A stretch of DNA of 64,000 nucleotides from UBA1479 sp040218445. Lineage in GTDB: Bacteria > Pseudomonadota > Alphaproteobacteria > Rhodospirillales > Casp-alpha2. Below, piece by piece: positions 44,195-51,690 of the stretch. Within the stretch, counting starts at the first letter, position 1; each line of letters opens with the position of its first letter. The notes below the pieces were generated by a model that ran no database searches, had not been told where the DNA came from, and saw only the letters and a program-made list of their open reading frames with translations. A program made the translations under genes and the position numbers. The DNA is taken from the NCBI GenBank assembly GCA_040218445.1, contig JAVJRK010000010.1:124001-188000 (forward strand). The letters are read 5' to 3'.

Positions 44195-44211
44195 CGCTAT
44201 ATCCTTTTTAC

Positions 44212-44502
44212 TCAGCCGCCCGATAGGGCCTGAAAAACATGAATTTCATCGCCCGGCCCGATCGGGTCGGTCAGCTTTTCCCGGTCCTTGGCCGGCGCCC
44301 CGGCAACGAAGACCGCGACATGACGGCGCACCGCCCCCTGGTCGTCCAGGATGTAGCTGCGAAGGGCCGGGTGATCCCCGAACACGGCCTCCAAGGCGGC
44401 GCCCAGGGTTGCGGCCTCGGGCCCCACATCGACGCTGGGGGCCGGCAGGAAGCGTTCCAGCTGGCTGGTGAAATGCACGATCGCCATGATGCCGCCGCTC
44501 AT
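44212..44502 (-). CDS. MoaD/ThiS-family ubiquitin-like protein
   Basis: A 96-residue small protein ending in the diagnostic Gly-Gly (FQALSGG). The pattern IVHFTSQLERFLP at the start and GDEIHVFQALSGG at the end match the MoaD/ThiS beta-grasp fold, which carries sulfur as a C-terminal thiocarboxylate. No MoaE, MoeB or ThiF partner is adjacent. The ATG at 44502 overlaps the stop of the preceding SRPBCC gene (ATGA); ATG 44487 is an alternative. Confidence 0.78.
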   Translation of the reverse strand: MSGGIMAIVHFTSQLERFLPAPSVDVGPEAATLGAALEAVFGDHPALRSYILDDQGAVRRHVAVFVAGAPAKDREKLTDPIGPGDEIHVFQALSGG

Positions 44503-44972
44503 CCAGTCGATAAAAGGTTGGTGATCTTGTCGAAGCACATGCTCCAGCCTTGGCCATGCAGATCGCGGGCCTCGCCCTCGGTGAAATTTTCATGACGAAG
44601 GGTAAGTTCCGTGCCGCCGTCCTGTTCCACCAGGGTCACGGTGACCAGGGTGTTCGCACCCTTGAAATCGCCGGCATGCCAGGACCACGTAAAGACCAGG
44701 CGTTCCGGCTCGTCCACCTCGCGGTAAACACCCCAGACACGGTTGACGGTGCCGTCCGGCATATGCCCCTCGGAGACGAATTCACCGCCCACGCGCAGGT
44801 CATTACGGAAGGTGACGTCGCTTTCCGGCTCGCAACTGAGCCAACGGGCAACATGCTGCGGCTCCGTGAACATGCGGAAGACAAGCGCCCTGGGGGCTGC
44901 GAACCGGCGCGTGACGGTCAGGGCATTATCCTGTGATACAGCCGCGTCGGCGGGAACCGTATGAGCTTTCAT
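44499..44972 (-). CDS. SRPBCC (AHSA1-type) domain protein 3
   Basis: A 157-residue START-like protein with the AHSA1 pattern: RRFAAPRALVFRMFTEPQHV, the WL/ESDVTFRNDLRVGGEF block, RLVFTWSWH and ELTLRHENF near the C-terminus. Such proteins form a hydrophobic ligand cavity and are often paired with ArsR regulators. It is the third of three tandem paralogues and most similar in this window to the second. It overlaps the MoaD-like gene. Confidence 0.85.
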   Translation of the reverse strand: MKAHTVPADAAVSQDNALTVTRRFAAPRALVFRMFTEPQHVARWLSCEPESDVTFRNDLRVGGEFVSEGHMPDGTVNRVWGVYREVDEPERLVFTWSWHAGDFKGANTLVTVTLVEQDGGTELTLRHENFTEGEARDLHGQGWSMCFDKITNLLSTG

Positions 44973-44987
44973 TCGCGGGCTTCCCCC

Positions 44988-45464
44988 TTACGCGCTGTGA
45001 GTTGCCAGGAATTCGCCCAGGCGATCCAGGCTGGCGCCCCAGCCTTCGCCGTGAGACTGACAGTCATCTTCGCTGGCGAAGGATTCATGACGCAAGGTCA
45101 GCTTGGTGCCCGCCGTCGTCTCCTCGAGCAAAACCGTGACCAGGGTTTCCGAGCCCTCGAACCCATCGGCCCCCTTCCAGGCCCAGGTAAAGACCAGACG
45201 CGACGGTTCTTCGATCTTGCAATAGACACCCCAGATCCGGTGCACCGTCCCGTTGGTTAAACGCATTTCCACAGAAAATTCGCCGCCGACCCGCAGATCG
45301 TTCTTGAACGACACATCCCCCGTTTCCGCACAGCCCCACCAACGGGCGACATGCTCGGGCTGTGTCCAGACCTTGAAGACCAGGGCACGCGGTGCGTTGA
45401 ACTCGCGCGTCAAAAGCAAGGTCGTACGCGGTGTTTCCAGTTCCGTGGTTTCGATGGAATCCAT
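44988..45464 (-). CDS. SRPBCC (AHSA1-type) domain protein 2
   Basis: A 158-residue AHSA1-type protein: REFNAPRALVFKVWTQPEHV, ARWWGCAETGDVSFKNDLRV, RLVFTWAWKGADGFEGS and KLTLRHESF. The ATG at 45464 has a strong AAGGAGAGG site 6 nt upstream; a start 8 codons earlier is less likely. It lies 15 nt before SRPBCC 3 and 38 nt after SRPBCC 1. The near-identical layout to SRPBCC 3 suggests tandem duplication. Confidence 0.85.
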   Translation of the reverse strand: MDSIETTELETPRTTLLLTREFNAPRALVFKVWTQPEHVARWWGCAETGDVSFKNDLRVGGEFSVEMRLTNGTVHRIWGVYCKIEEPSRLVFTWAWKGADGFEGSETLVTVLLEETTAGTKLTLRHESFASEDDCQSHGEGWGASLDRLGEFLATHSA

Positions 45465-45502
45465 GTCTGCCTCTCCTTGGGCCAGCATTCGAGTTGATCA
45501 GA

Positions 45503-46009
45503 TTATTGTTTCAAGTAATCGTCCAGACGGGCGAAGGTGCCGGCCCAACCACCAAACATGGACGGTATTGTGGCTTCGAATGTCGCCTGCTGGGCTTCGG
45601 TCGCGTTGAAGGGCTCGGACGTCAGGGAAATTTCCGTCTCACCACCCTGGTCCTTGAACGTGACGACGGTCAGCATCTGACGGGGCCAGTCGCCGGGGAA
45701 AGGGGACGCCGCGAATTCACCTTCTGGATTGGAAAATCCGTTCAGGAAGACCAGCCGGTCCGGAGCCGTGATCTCGCGGAACACGAACTTGCCCCAGACT
45801 TCCATCCCATTGGGAAACATCAGTTGATAATGGAAGGTTCCGTCGACGCGAAGGTCGAGCTCACACTTCCCGACAGTGCAGCCCGTGGCGCCCCACCAAC
45901 GCACCAGGTGTTCGGCCTCGGTCCACACGCGCCAAACAAGATCGCGCGGTGCCTTGGCGCGATGCCCGGTCTTGAAGACCGGGTTCGCCCCGGCACTAGT
46001 GCTGTTCAT
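45503..46009 (-). CDS. SRPBCC (AHSA1-type) domain protein 1
   Basis: A 168-residue AHSA1-type protein: GHRAKAPRDLVWRVWTEAEH, LVRWWGATGCTVGKCELDLR, MEVWGKFVFREITAPDRLVF and EISLTSEPFNATEAQQATF. It is more divergent from the other two copies. The ATG at 46009 lies inside the arsR gene, 14 nt before its stop, so translation is coupled. The ArsR-AHSA1 pairing is a very common bacterial arrangement, with the SRPBCC protein as the regulated partner. Confidence 0.85.
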   Translation of the reverse strand: MNSTSAGANPVFKTGHRAKAPRDLVWRVWTEAEHLVRWWGATGCTVGKCELDLRVDGTFHYQLMFPNGMEVWGKFVFREITAPDRLVFLNGFSNPEGEFAASPFPGDWPRQMLTVVTFKDQGGETEISLTSEPFNATEAQQATFEATIPSMFGGWAGTFARLDDYLKQ

Positions 46010-46343
46010 CGCTCGCATCCTTGTTTTGAATTTCTTCCAGATAGGCTTCCAGCCGGTCGAAGCTCTGCTCCCAGAATCGTCGGTATTCCTCAACCCAATC
46101 GAAGGCCGGCTTCAGGCCCGCACCGTTCAGCCGGCAGGGCCGCCATTGCGCCTGACGGCCCCGTTCGATCAGACCCGCGCGCTCCAGAACCTTAAGATGC
46201 TTGGAAACAGCCGGCAGGGACATATCGAAGGGCTCGCTGAGCTCCGACACCGAGGCCTCACCCCGGGCCAAACGCGCCAAAATGGCCCGCCGGGTCGGGT
46301 CGGCCAGGGCCTGGAATGTCTCGCTCAGCTGGTCGGTCGGCAT
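45996..46343 (-). CDS. ArsR-family winged-helix transcriptional regulator
   Basis: A 115-residue regulator: FQALADPTRRAILARLARGE, then the recognition helix region SELSEPFDMSLPAVSKHLKV LERAGLIERG (split) and a long C-terminal helix. It lacks the classical cysteine metal-binding motif (ELCVCDL), so it probably does not sense arsenic. It is the first gene of the operon, and a perfect AT-rich palindrome at 46369-46390, just upstream, is the likely autoregulatory operator. Confidence 0.9.
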   Translation of the reverse strand: MPTDQLSETFQALADPTRRAILARLARGEASVSELSEPFDMSLPAVSKHLKVLERAGLIERGRQAQWRPCRLNGAGLKPAFDWVEEYRRFWEQSFDRLEAYLEEIQNKDASDEQH

Positions 46344-46368
46344 CGCTCTATCAACATCAATATCGTTA

Positions 46369-46390
46369 TATTTAACTAATTGGTTAAATA
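46369..46390. promoter_or_regulatory. Probable ArsR operator palindrome
   Basis: TATTTAAC (46369-46376) and GTTAAATA (46383-46390) form a perfect 8-bp inverted repeat with a 6-nt spacer. It starts 26 nt upstream of the arsR ATG on the minus strand, where the promoter should be, and is far more AT-rich than its surroundings. ArsR-family dimers bind sites of this size. Binding is inferred from position and symmetry. Confidence 0.6.
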
Positions 46391-46445
46391 CTATTCCCCA
46401 TGATGCCTGTCAACCCTGTCCTGGGTGAGTCGGCAAACAGGCTGC

Positions 46446-47303
46446 TTAACGCACGGCCTGGGGCACGAATTCGCGTTCGGGATGGGTCAGAAGCTTACGG
46501 TGGCGGATAACCGGCAGGTCCAGATCGTCTTCATCGGCGGCTTCCATCAGGCCATGAACGGACGACGTCGCGCGGGCCGCCGCATCCCGCAAGGACATCC
46601 CGGAAAGCAGATGCCCGGTGATCAGACCGGCCAGCACGTCACCCGCCCCCTTGGCCCGACGCTGCAATCGCGGGGCCTCGATCAGCCATTCGCCTTCGTC
46701 ATCGACCGCCAACGTGCCGATCAGCATGCCGCCCACCTGCGGGTCCGGGTGATCGGGCACGGACGTCACCACCACAGCCCCCGTGCCGCGCGCCCGCAGG
46801 ACATGGGCGGCGGCCACGGCCGTACCCACATCGACCACGCGATCGCCGATCAGCTGTTCCAACTCGAACGCATTTGGCAGGGCCAGATCGGCGCGCGGCA
46901 AGGCATCCCCGCGAAAGAACGGCACCAGGGCGTCGTCCACGTAAAGGCCTTCTTCCCGGTCGCCCAAAATGGGATCGCAGACGTATAAGGCCCCCGGCCC
47001 CGCCGATTTGATCCGGTTGATGATGCCCAGGGCCGCACGCGCCGTATCGACGCCGGTCATATAGCCCGTCATGACCGCACGCACCGCCGGCACACCGGCA
47101 AGGTCTAACACGGCTTCGGCCAGGGCGCGGACTTCGTCGGCCGGCACGCGGCGCCCGGTAACGGTGCGATGGCCGGGGTGATTGGACAGGGTCACCGTGT
47201 CCACGGCGGCAACGTCGCGGCCCAGGGCCTGCAGTGCGGGAACGACGGCGCTGTTCCCCACATAGCCCCTGGAAACGCGCGAATGAATGGACATCACGGA
47301 CAT
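46446..47303 (-). CDS. pdxY: Pyridoxal kinase PdxY/PdxK
   Basis: A 285-residue ribokinase-fold kinase with MSIHSRVSRGYVGNSAVVPAL at the start, VCDPILGDREEGLYV in the middle, LPNAFELEQLIG, and the catalytic anion-hole GAGDVLAGLITGHLL near residue 225. It phosphorylates pyridoxal to PLP in the B6 salvage pathway. It is followed by the arsR operon on the same strand and is divergent from the citE-like lyase gene. Confidence 0.93.
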   Translation of the reverse strand: MSVMSIHSRVSRGYVGNSAVVPALQALGRDVAAVDTVTLSNHPGHRTVTGRRVPADEVRALAEAVLDLAGVPAVRAVMTGYMTGVDTARAALGIINRIKSAGPGALYVCDPILGDREEGLYVDDALVPFFRGDALPRADLALPNAFELEQLIGDRVVDVGTAVAAAHVLRARGTGAVVVTSVPDHPDPQVGGMLIGTLAVDDEGEWLIEAPRLQRRAKGAGDVLAGLITGHLLSGMSLRDAAARATSSVHGLMEAADEDDLDLPVIRHRKLLTHPEREFVPQAVR

Positions 47304-47402
47304 GCCCCGAAGCTTGCCACCGGTTGAGGGAACTTGCTAGTGTGCGCCGCAACATAACCCGACTTTTCCGCCCCATACGCCATCCTTGAGGAGTGCTCGA
47401 AC

Positions 47403-48296
47403 ATGGCCCCCACCATTCGGCCCCGCCGTTCCGTTCTGTACATGCCCGGCTCCAACGCCCGTGCCTTGGAAAAAGGCCGCACGCTGGCCGCCGACGGCCT
47501 GATTCTGGACATGGAAGACGCCGTCGCGCCGGATGCCAAACAGACCGCCCGCGACCAGATCACCGCCGCCATCGCCGAAGGCGGGTACGGCGGGCGCGAA
47601 CTGATCGTCCGCACCAACGGCCTGGACAGCCCCTGGGGTGAAGACGATCTGAAGGCCGCCGCCAAGATGGGGGCCCATGCGGTGCTGCTGCCCAAGGTCG
47701 AAAGCAAGGCCATGGTCGATCAGGCCATCGCCATCCTGGACGGTGCCGGCGCACCTGCGGACCTGCCGATCTGGGCCATGATGGAAACGCCGCTGGGCAT
47801 GCTGCACGCGGAAGAAATCGCCTTTTCCTCACCGCGCCTGCAATGCCTGGTGATGGGCACGTCGGACCTGGCCAAAGACCTGCGCGCCTTGCACACGCCG
47901 GACCGCATTCCGTTCATGACCTCGCTGGGGCTGTGCATGCTGGCCGCCCGCGCGGCCAAGATCGCGATCCTTGACGGCGTTCATCTGGACCTAGCCGACG
48001 ACGACGGCTTCAAGGCGTCCTGCCGCCAGGGCCGCGAACTGGGCATGGACGGTAAAACCCTGATCCACCCCAAGACCATCGCCATGGCCAACGAAGCCTT
48101 TTCGCCTTCGGAAGAAGACCTTGCCTGGTCCAAACGCATCATCGAAGCCCATGCCGATGCCGAAAAAGAAGGCAAGGGCGTGGTCCTGGTCGACGGGCGC
48201 CTGATCGAAAACCTGCACGTCGAAGGGGCCAAACAGATGGTCGCCATGGCCGAAGCCATCGCCGCCATGGAACAGGCGGTAGAGGCTGCCGAATAG
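47403..48296 (+). CDS. CitE/HpcH-type CoA ester lyase, probable malyl-CoA/citramalyl-CoA lyase
   Basis: A 297-residue TIM-barrel lyase: RRSVLYMPGSNARALEKGRT, LILDMEDAVAPDAKQTARDQ, the metal-binding region IWAMMETPLGMLHAEEI and MGTSDLAKDLRALHTPDR, ending GKTLIHPKTIAMANEAFSPS. Members cleave malyl-CoA, beta-methylmalyl-CoA or citramalyl-CoA. Immediate neighbourhood with mesaconyl-CoA hydratase points to a role in the ethylmalonyl-CoA pathway (mcl-like). The exact substrate among these cannot be told from sequence alone. Confidence 0.85.
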   Translation: MAPTIRPRRSVLYMPGSNARALEKGRTLAADGLILDMEDAVAPDAKQTARDQITAAIAEGGYGGRELIVRTNGLDSPWGEDDLKAAAKMGAHAVLLPKVESKAMVDQAIAILDGAGAPADLPIWAMMETPLGMLHAEEIAFSSPRLQCLVMGTSDLAKDLRALHTPDRIPFMTSLGLCMLAARAAKIAILDGVHLDLADDDGFKASCRQGRELGMDGKTLIHPKTIAMANEAFSPSEEDLAWSKRIIEAHADAEKEGKGVVLVDGRLIENLHVEGAKQMVAMAEAIAAMEQAVEAAE

Positions 48297-48335
48297 TCCC
48301 GTCCGAACAACCAAAACCAAAAAGGCGACACCGGC

Positions 48336-49397
48336 ATGAGCGACAAGACCAATCGCGGCAATTTTTTCGAAGATTTCACGCCCGGCCAAATACTCCGCCA
48401 TGCCACGCCGCGCACGGTGACCGAGGGTGAGGTCGCCCTTTACACGGGACTTTACGGCAACCGCTTCGCCCTGCATTCGTCGGACATGTTCGCCATGTCC
48501 TTGGGATACGAAGGCATGCCGGTGGACGACATGCTGGTGTTCCATATCGTGTTCGGCAAGACGGTGCCGGATATCTCGCTCAACGCTGTGGCCAATCTGG
48601 GATACGCCGATGGCCGCTTCGGCGAACCGGTCTATCCGGGTGACACGCTGAACGCCCAGTCGGAAGTTATCGGCGTGAAGGAAAATTCCAACGGCAAGAC
48701 GGGGGTGGTCTGGGTCCGCACTACGGGCACCAACCAGCGGGACGAGGAAGTTTTGTCCTACGTGCGCTGGGTCATGGTTCGTAAACGCGATGAAAATGCC
48801 CCCGCACCTGAACCGCTGATCCCCGACCTGCCCGATGCGGTCGATGCCGCCGGCCTGCAGGTTCCTGAAACGTTGAGCCTTGCCGGCTATGACAGCATTG
48901 CCGCCGGCAGCCCGCATTTCTGGGATGATTATGCCGTCGGCGAGAAAATCGACCATGTTGACGGCATGACCCTGGAAGAGGCGGAGCACATGCTGGCGAC
49001 GCGGCTTTACCAGAACACCGCCAAGGTTCATTTCGATCTGCATGCCCAATCAGGCGGGCGGTTCGGCAAACGCCTAATTTACGGCGGACACATCATTTCC
49101 CTGGCCCGGGGGCTGAGCTTCAACGGCCTGGCCAATGCCTTCCACGTCGCCGCCATCAACGGCGGGCGACACGTCGCCCCCAGTTTCGCGGGCGACACGG
49201 TCTATGCCTGGTCGGAAGTCCTGGACAAGGCCGAAATCCAGGGGCGGGACGACGTCAGTGCCCTGCGCCTGCGCCTGATCGCCGCCAAGGATCATCCGTG
49301 CCAAGATTTCCCGCTCAAAGACGGCGACGGCAAGGATCACCCCGCCGTGGTTCTGGATTTCGATATCTGGGCCTTGATGCCGCGACGTCCTGCGTAA
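48336..49397 (+). CDS. mch: Mesaconyl-CoA hydratase (double hot-dog MaoC-like)
   Basis: A 353-residue protein with two hot-dog halves; each half starts similarly (GNFFEDFTPGQILRHATPRT and SPHFWDDYAVGEKIDHVDGM). The length and the segment YQNTAKVHFDLHAQSGGRFG KRLIYGGHIIS (split) are those of mesaconyl-CoA hydratase, which makes beta-methylmalyl-CoA in the ethylmalonyl-CoA pathway. Directly downstream of the lyase, as expected for a coupled hydration and cleavage step. Confidence 0.88.
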   Translation: MSDKTNRGNFFEDFTPGQILRHATPRTVTEGEVALYTGLYGNRFALHSSDMFAMSLGYEGMPVDDMLVFHIVFGKTVPDISLNAVANLGYADGRFGEPVYPGDTLNAQSEVIGVKENSNGKTGVVWVRTTGTNQRDEEVLSYVRWVMVRKRDENAPAPEPLIPDLPDAVDAAGLQVPETLSLAGYDSIAAGSPHFWDDYAVGEKIDHVDGMTLEEAEHMLATRLYQNTAKVHFDLHAQSGGRFGKRLIYGGHIISLARGLSFNGLANAFHVAAINGGRHVAPSFAGDTVYAWSEVLDKAEIQGRDDVSALRLRLIAAKDHPCQDFPLKDGDGKDHPAVVLDFDIWALMPRRPA

Positions 49398-49572
49398 CAA
49401 CGCGGACAACATTAAACACAATGCCGTGTGCAGGTTTCTAATTTAGTATTAGGCGTGGTATTGCGTACCTACGGCAGGAAACACGGCATCCCTGCCAAGC
49501 CCACTCTATACGTCTACATTCGTTCCACCATAATGTTTGGTGGGCTTTCAACGCCTTGTCTGGGGAACCGAC

Positions 49573-51255
49573 ATGAATTGGACCATCCGCAACAAGATCA
49601 TTCTCATCGGCGTTATCGCCGCTCTGGCCTTGACCTGCCAACAGGGCATTTCGTTCCTGACCGGCCAGCGAATCCATAACGCGGTCACTAAAAGCACGGC
49701 GTTCAATGAACAGATCGCCCTGGCGAACGATATGAAACAGGCCAACCTGGAACTGGTTCTGGCCGCCATGGATTCCATCATCGGCAAACAGGAAGGCCAG
49801 ATCCTGCCCGAACGCCAGGAGGTCGTCGCGACGAGCATTCAGACGATCCAGAATAAAGGCATTCGGCTGCTCGAACTGGCCGGAGACGAGACCTCGGAAA
49901 CGATCGTGCGCAGCGTCCTGCAAAAGGTCGATCCCCTGGCCCAGGGTATTCAGGTTGATCTAGCCAAGCTGATCGAAACCAATGCACCGGTTGAGGAATT
50001 CTCCAAGATCAACGATATCATCGACAGCTATGGCGCGGGCATGAACGAAACCCTGACGACCTATATCGAGAACCTGCGTATCGGCGTCGATCAATCGGTC
50101 TTGGACGTGGAAGAGGCGCTGAGCGCCGCACGGATGGGCGGCTGGGCCGCTTACGGCGCCGCCATTGTCGTGATGACCGTAATTCTGTTCTCGGTCGGAA
50201 GCGGTATCATAAAATCCGTCGGCGCCATGACCTCGGCCATGCGCGAATTGGCTGACGGCAACGATGCCGTGGAAATTCCAAGCGTCGGCCGCAAAGACGA
50301 AATCGGCGAGATGGCCAACGCCGTTCAAGTGTTCAAGGAAAACGCCATCGAGGTCCGCCGCCTGAACGCGGAACAGGCAGAACAGGAACGCCGCAGCGCC
50401 GAAGAGCGCCGCACCGCCATGAACCAGCTTGCCGACGATTTCGAATCCCGCATCGGCGCCGTTGTCTCTGCGGTCGGGAAAGCGGCCGACGACATGAGCA
50501 CCTCTTCCGGGACCATGTCCTCTGCGGCCGACGTGGCCAGCAGCCAGACCACAGCCGTCGCCGCCGCGGCCGAGGAAGCGGCCTCGAACGTGCAGACCGT
50601 GGCGACCGCCGCCGAAGAACTTTCCAGTTCGATCCAGGAAATCAGCCGCCAGGTTGCCGCTTCGAACCAGATGGCGGCCGAGGCCGTAAGCGAAGCCGAA
50701 CAGACCACGCGGATGGTTCAAGGTCTGACCGAAGCCGCCAACAAGATCGGCGACGTGATCAATCTGATTACGGACATTGCCGAACAAACCAATCTTCTGG
50801 CCCTCAATGCGACGATCGAGGCCGCCCGCGCCGGCGATGCCGGCAAGGGGTTTGCCGTGGTGGCAAGCGAGGTCAAGAACCTGGCGACCCAGACGGCCAG
50901 GGCGACCGATGAAATCAGCCAGCAGATCGCCAGTATCCAGTTGGAGACGGAACGTTCGGCCGAAGCCATTTCCGGCATCTCAACCACGATCGGCCGCATG
51001 AACGAGATTTCATCGTCCGTTGCCGCCGCCGTGGAACAGCAAGGTGCCGCCACGGCGGAGATCGCGCGCAATGTGGAACAGGCTTCGTCCGGCACGCAAG
51101 AGGTCTCATCCAACATTCAGGGGGTGTCGAGCGCCGTAACGGAAACATCGGAAGTATCGCGCCAGATCCTCAGCGCGGCGGAAGGATTGACCAGCCAGTC
51201 AACGGCCCTACGTCAATCCGTCGATGCCTTCCTGGCGGAAGTCCGCTCGAGCTAG
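49573..51255 (+). CDS. Methyl-accepting chemotaxis protein
   Basis: From the ATG at 49573 (GGGGAA ribosome site) the protein has 560 residues: transmembrane helix 1 (IILIGVIAALALTCQQGISF), a helical periplasmic domain of about 150 residues, helix 2 (YGAAIVVMTVILFSVGSGII), a HAMP domain (DGNDAVEIPSVGRKDEIGEM), and the cytoplasmic signalling domain with the conserved tip ALNATIEAARAGDAGKGFAV VASEVKNLA (split). It would sense an unknown periplasmic ligand and control CheA. No che genes are nearby. The earlier start at 49537 is rejected. Confidence 0.93.
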   Translation: MNWTIRNKIILIGVIAALALTCQQGISFLTGQRIHNAVTKSTAFNEQIALANDMKQANLELVLAAMDSIIGKQEGQILPERQEVVATSIQTIQNKGIRLLELAGDETSETIVRSVLQKVDPLAQGIQVDLAKLIETNAPVEEFSKINDIIDSYGAGMNETLTTYIENLRIGVDQSVLDVEEALSAARMGGWAAYGAAIVVMTVILFSVGSGIIKSVGAMTSAMRELADGNDAVEIPSVGRKDEIGEMANAVQVFKENAIEVRRLNAEQAEQERRSAEERRTAMNQLADDFESRIGAVVSAVGKAADDMSTSSGTMSSAADVASSQTTAVAAAAEEAASNVQTVATAAEELSSSIQEISRQVAASNQMAAEAVSEAEQTTRMVQGLTEAANKIGDVINLITDIAEQTNLLALNATIEAARAGDAGKGFAVVASEVKNLATQTARATDEISQQIASIQLETERSAEAISGISTTIGRMNEISSSVAAAVEQQGAATAEIARNVEQASSGTQEVSSNIQGVSSAVTETSEVSRQILSAAEGLTSQSTALRQSVDAFLAEVRSS

Positions 51256-51329
51256 CCGGCCGCCTTAAACACGAACAACCGCTCGGCCTTCGCCACGCAT
51301 ACCAACCGAAACACTTGGCTTTTCCATAA

Positions 51330-51346
51330 ATGTTATGTTATAACAT
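51330..51346 (+). promoter_or_regulatory. Palindrome overlapping the likely promoter of the riboswitch-porin transcript
   Basis: ATGTTAT (51330-51336) and ATAACAT (51340-51346) are a perfect inverted repeat with a 3-nt centre. The sequence TTGGCT (51315-51320) and TATAAC (51339-51344) could be the -35 and -10 elements, spaced 18 nt, so a regulator bound to the palindrome would block the promoter. This is a pattern reading, not a known site. Confidence 0.4.
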
Positions 51347-51390
51347 ATTTAATAAGCCCATTGAGTATGTATGGATAAATTGGTAAGAGG

Positions 51391-51568
51391 AAATCGACGG
51401 TGCCCCGGTCTTTCGGGGGTAATAGGGAATCCGGCAGGGCCGATCGGCTCAATCCGGAACTGTCCTCGCAACTGTAGGCGGGAAATCGGTAATCCTTGAG
51501 TGCCACTGGGCAATGATGCCTGGGAAGGAAGGATAACCGTCGACCCGCAAGTCAGGAAACCTGCCGTC
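51391..51568 (+). ncRNA. Cobalamin (B12) riboswitch
   Basis: The conserved elements of the cobalamin riboswitch occur in order: GGTGCC at 51399, TAATAGGGAA at about 51420, GCAACTGTAGGCGG at about 51471, GCCACTGGG around 51503, CCTGGGAAGG around 51521, and the B12 box GACCCGCAAGTCAGGAAACCT near 51542-51562 (split motif: GACCCGCAAG then TCAGGAAACCTGCC). The closing stem P1 is GACGG/CCGTC (51396-51400/51564-51568). Binding of adenosylcobalamin normally lowers expression of the downstream gene, which here is a porin. Confidence 0.93.
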
Positions 51569-51690
51569 AAATAATCGTCCATCTTTCGGTCGAGGGTTGC
51601 CGAAGGAGCGGAGTGCCGCAGCGGCGATTTTGCGTCAACGGCCTTTCCATACCTTGGAAAGGCATTCGGAGAATTGTCGAAAGGACTGAC
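51569..51690 (+). promoter_or_regulatory. Expression platform between riboswitch and porin start
   Basis: A perfect 8-bp hairpin GCCTTTCC/GGAAAGGC lies at about 51641-51663, without a following T-run. The same CCTTTC can alternatively pair with GAAAGG at 51679-51684, which is the porin ribosome binding site. Exclusive pairing of this kind could couple riboswitch folding to translation. The rest of the 435-nt gap 51256-51690 holds the riboswitch and the promoter; no gene was seen. Confidence 0.4.
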
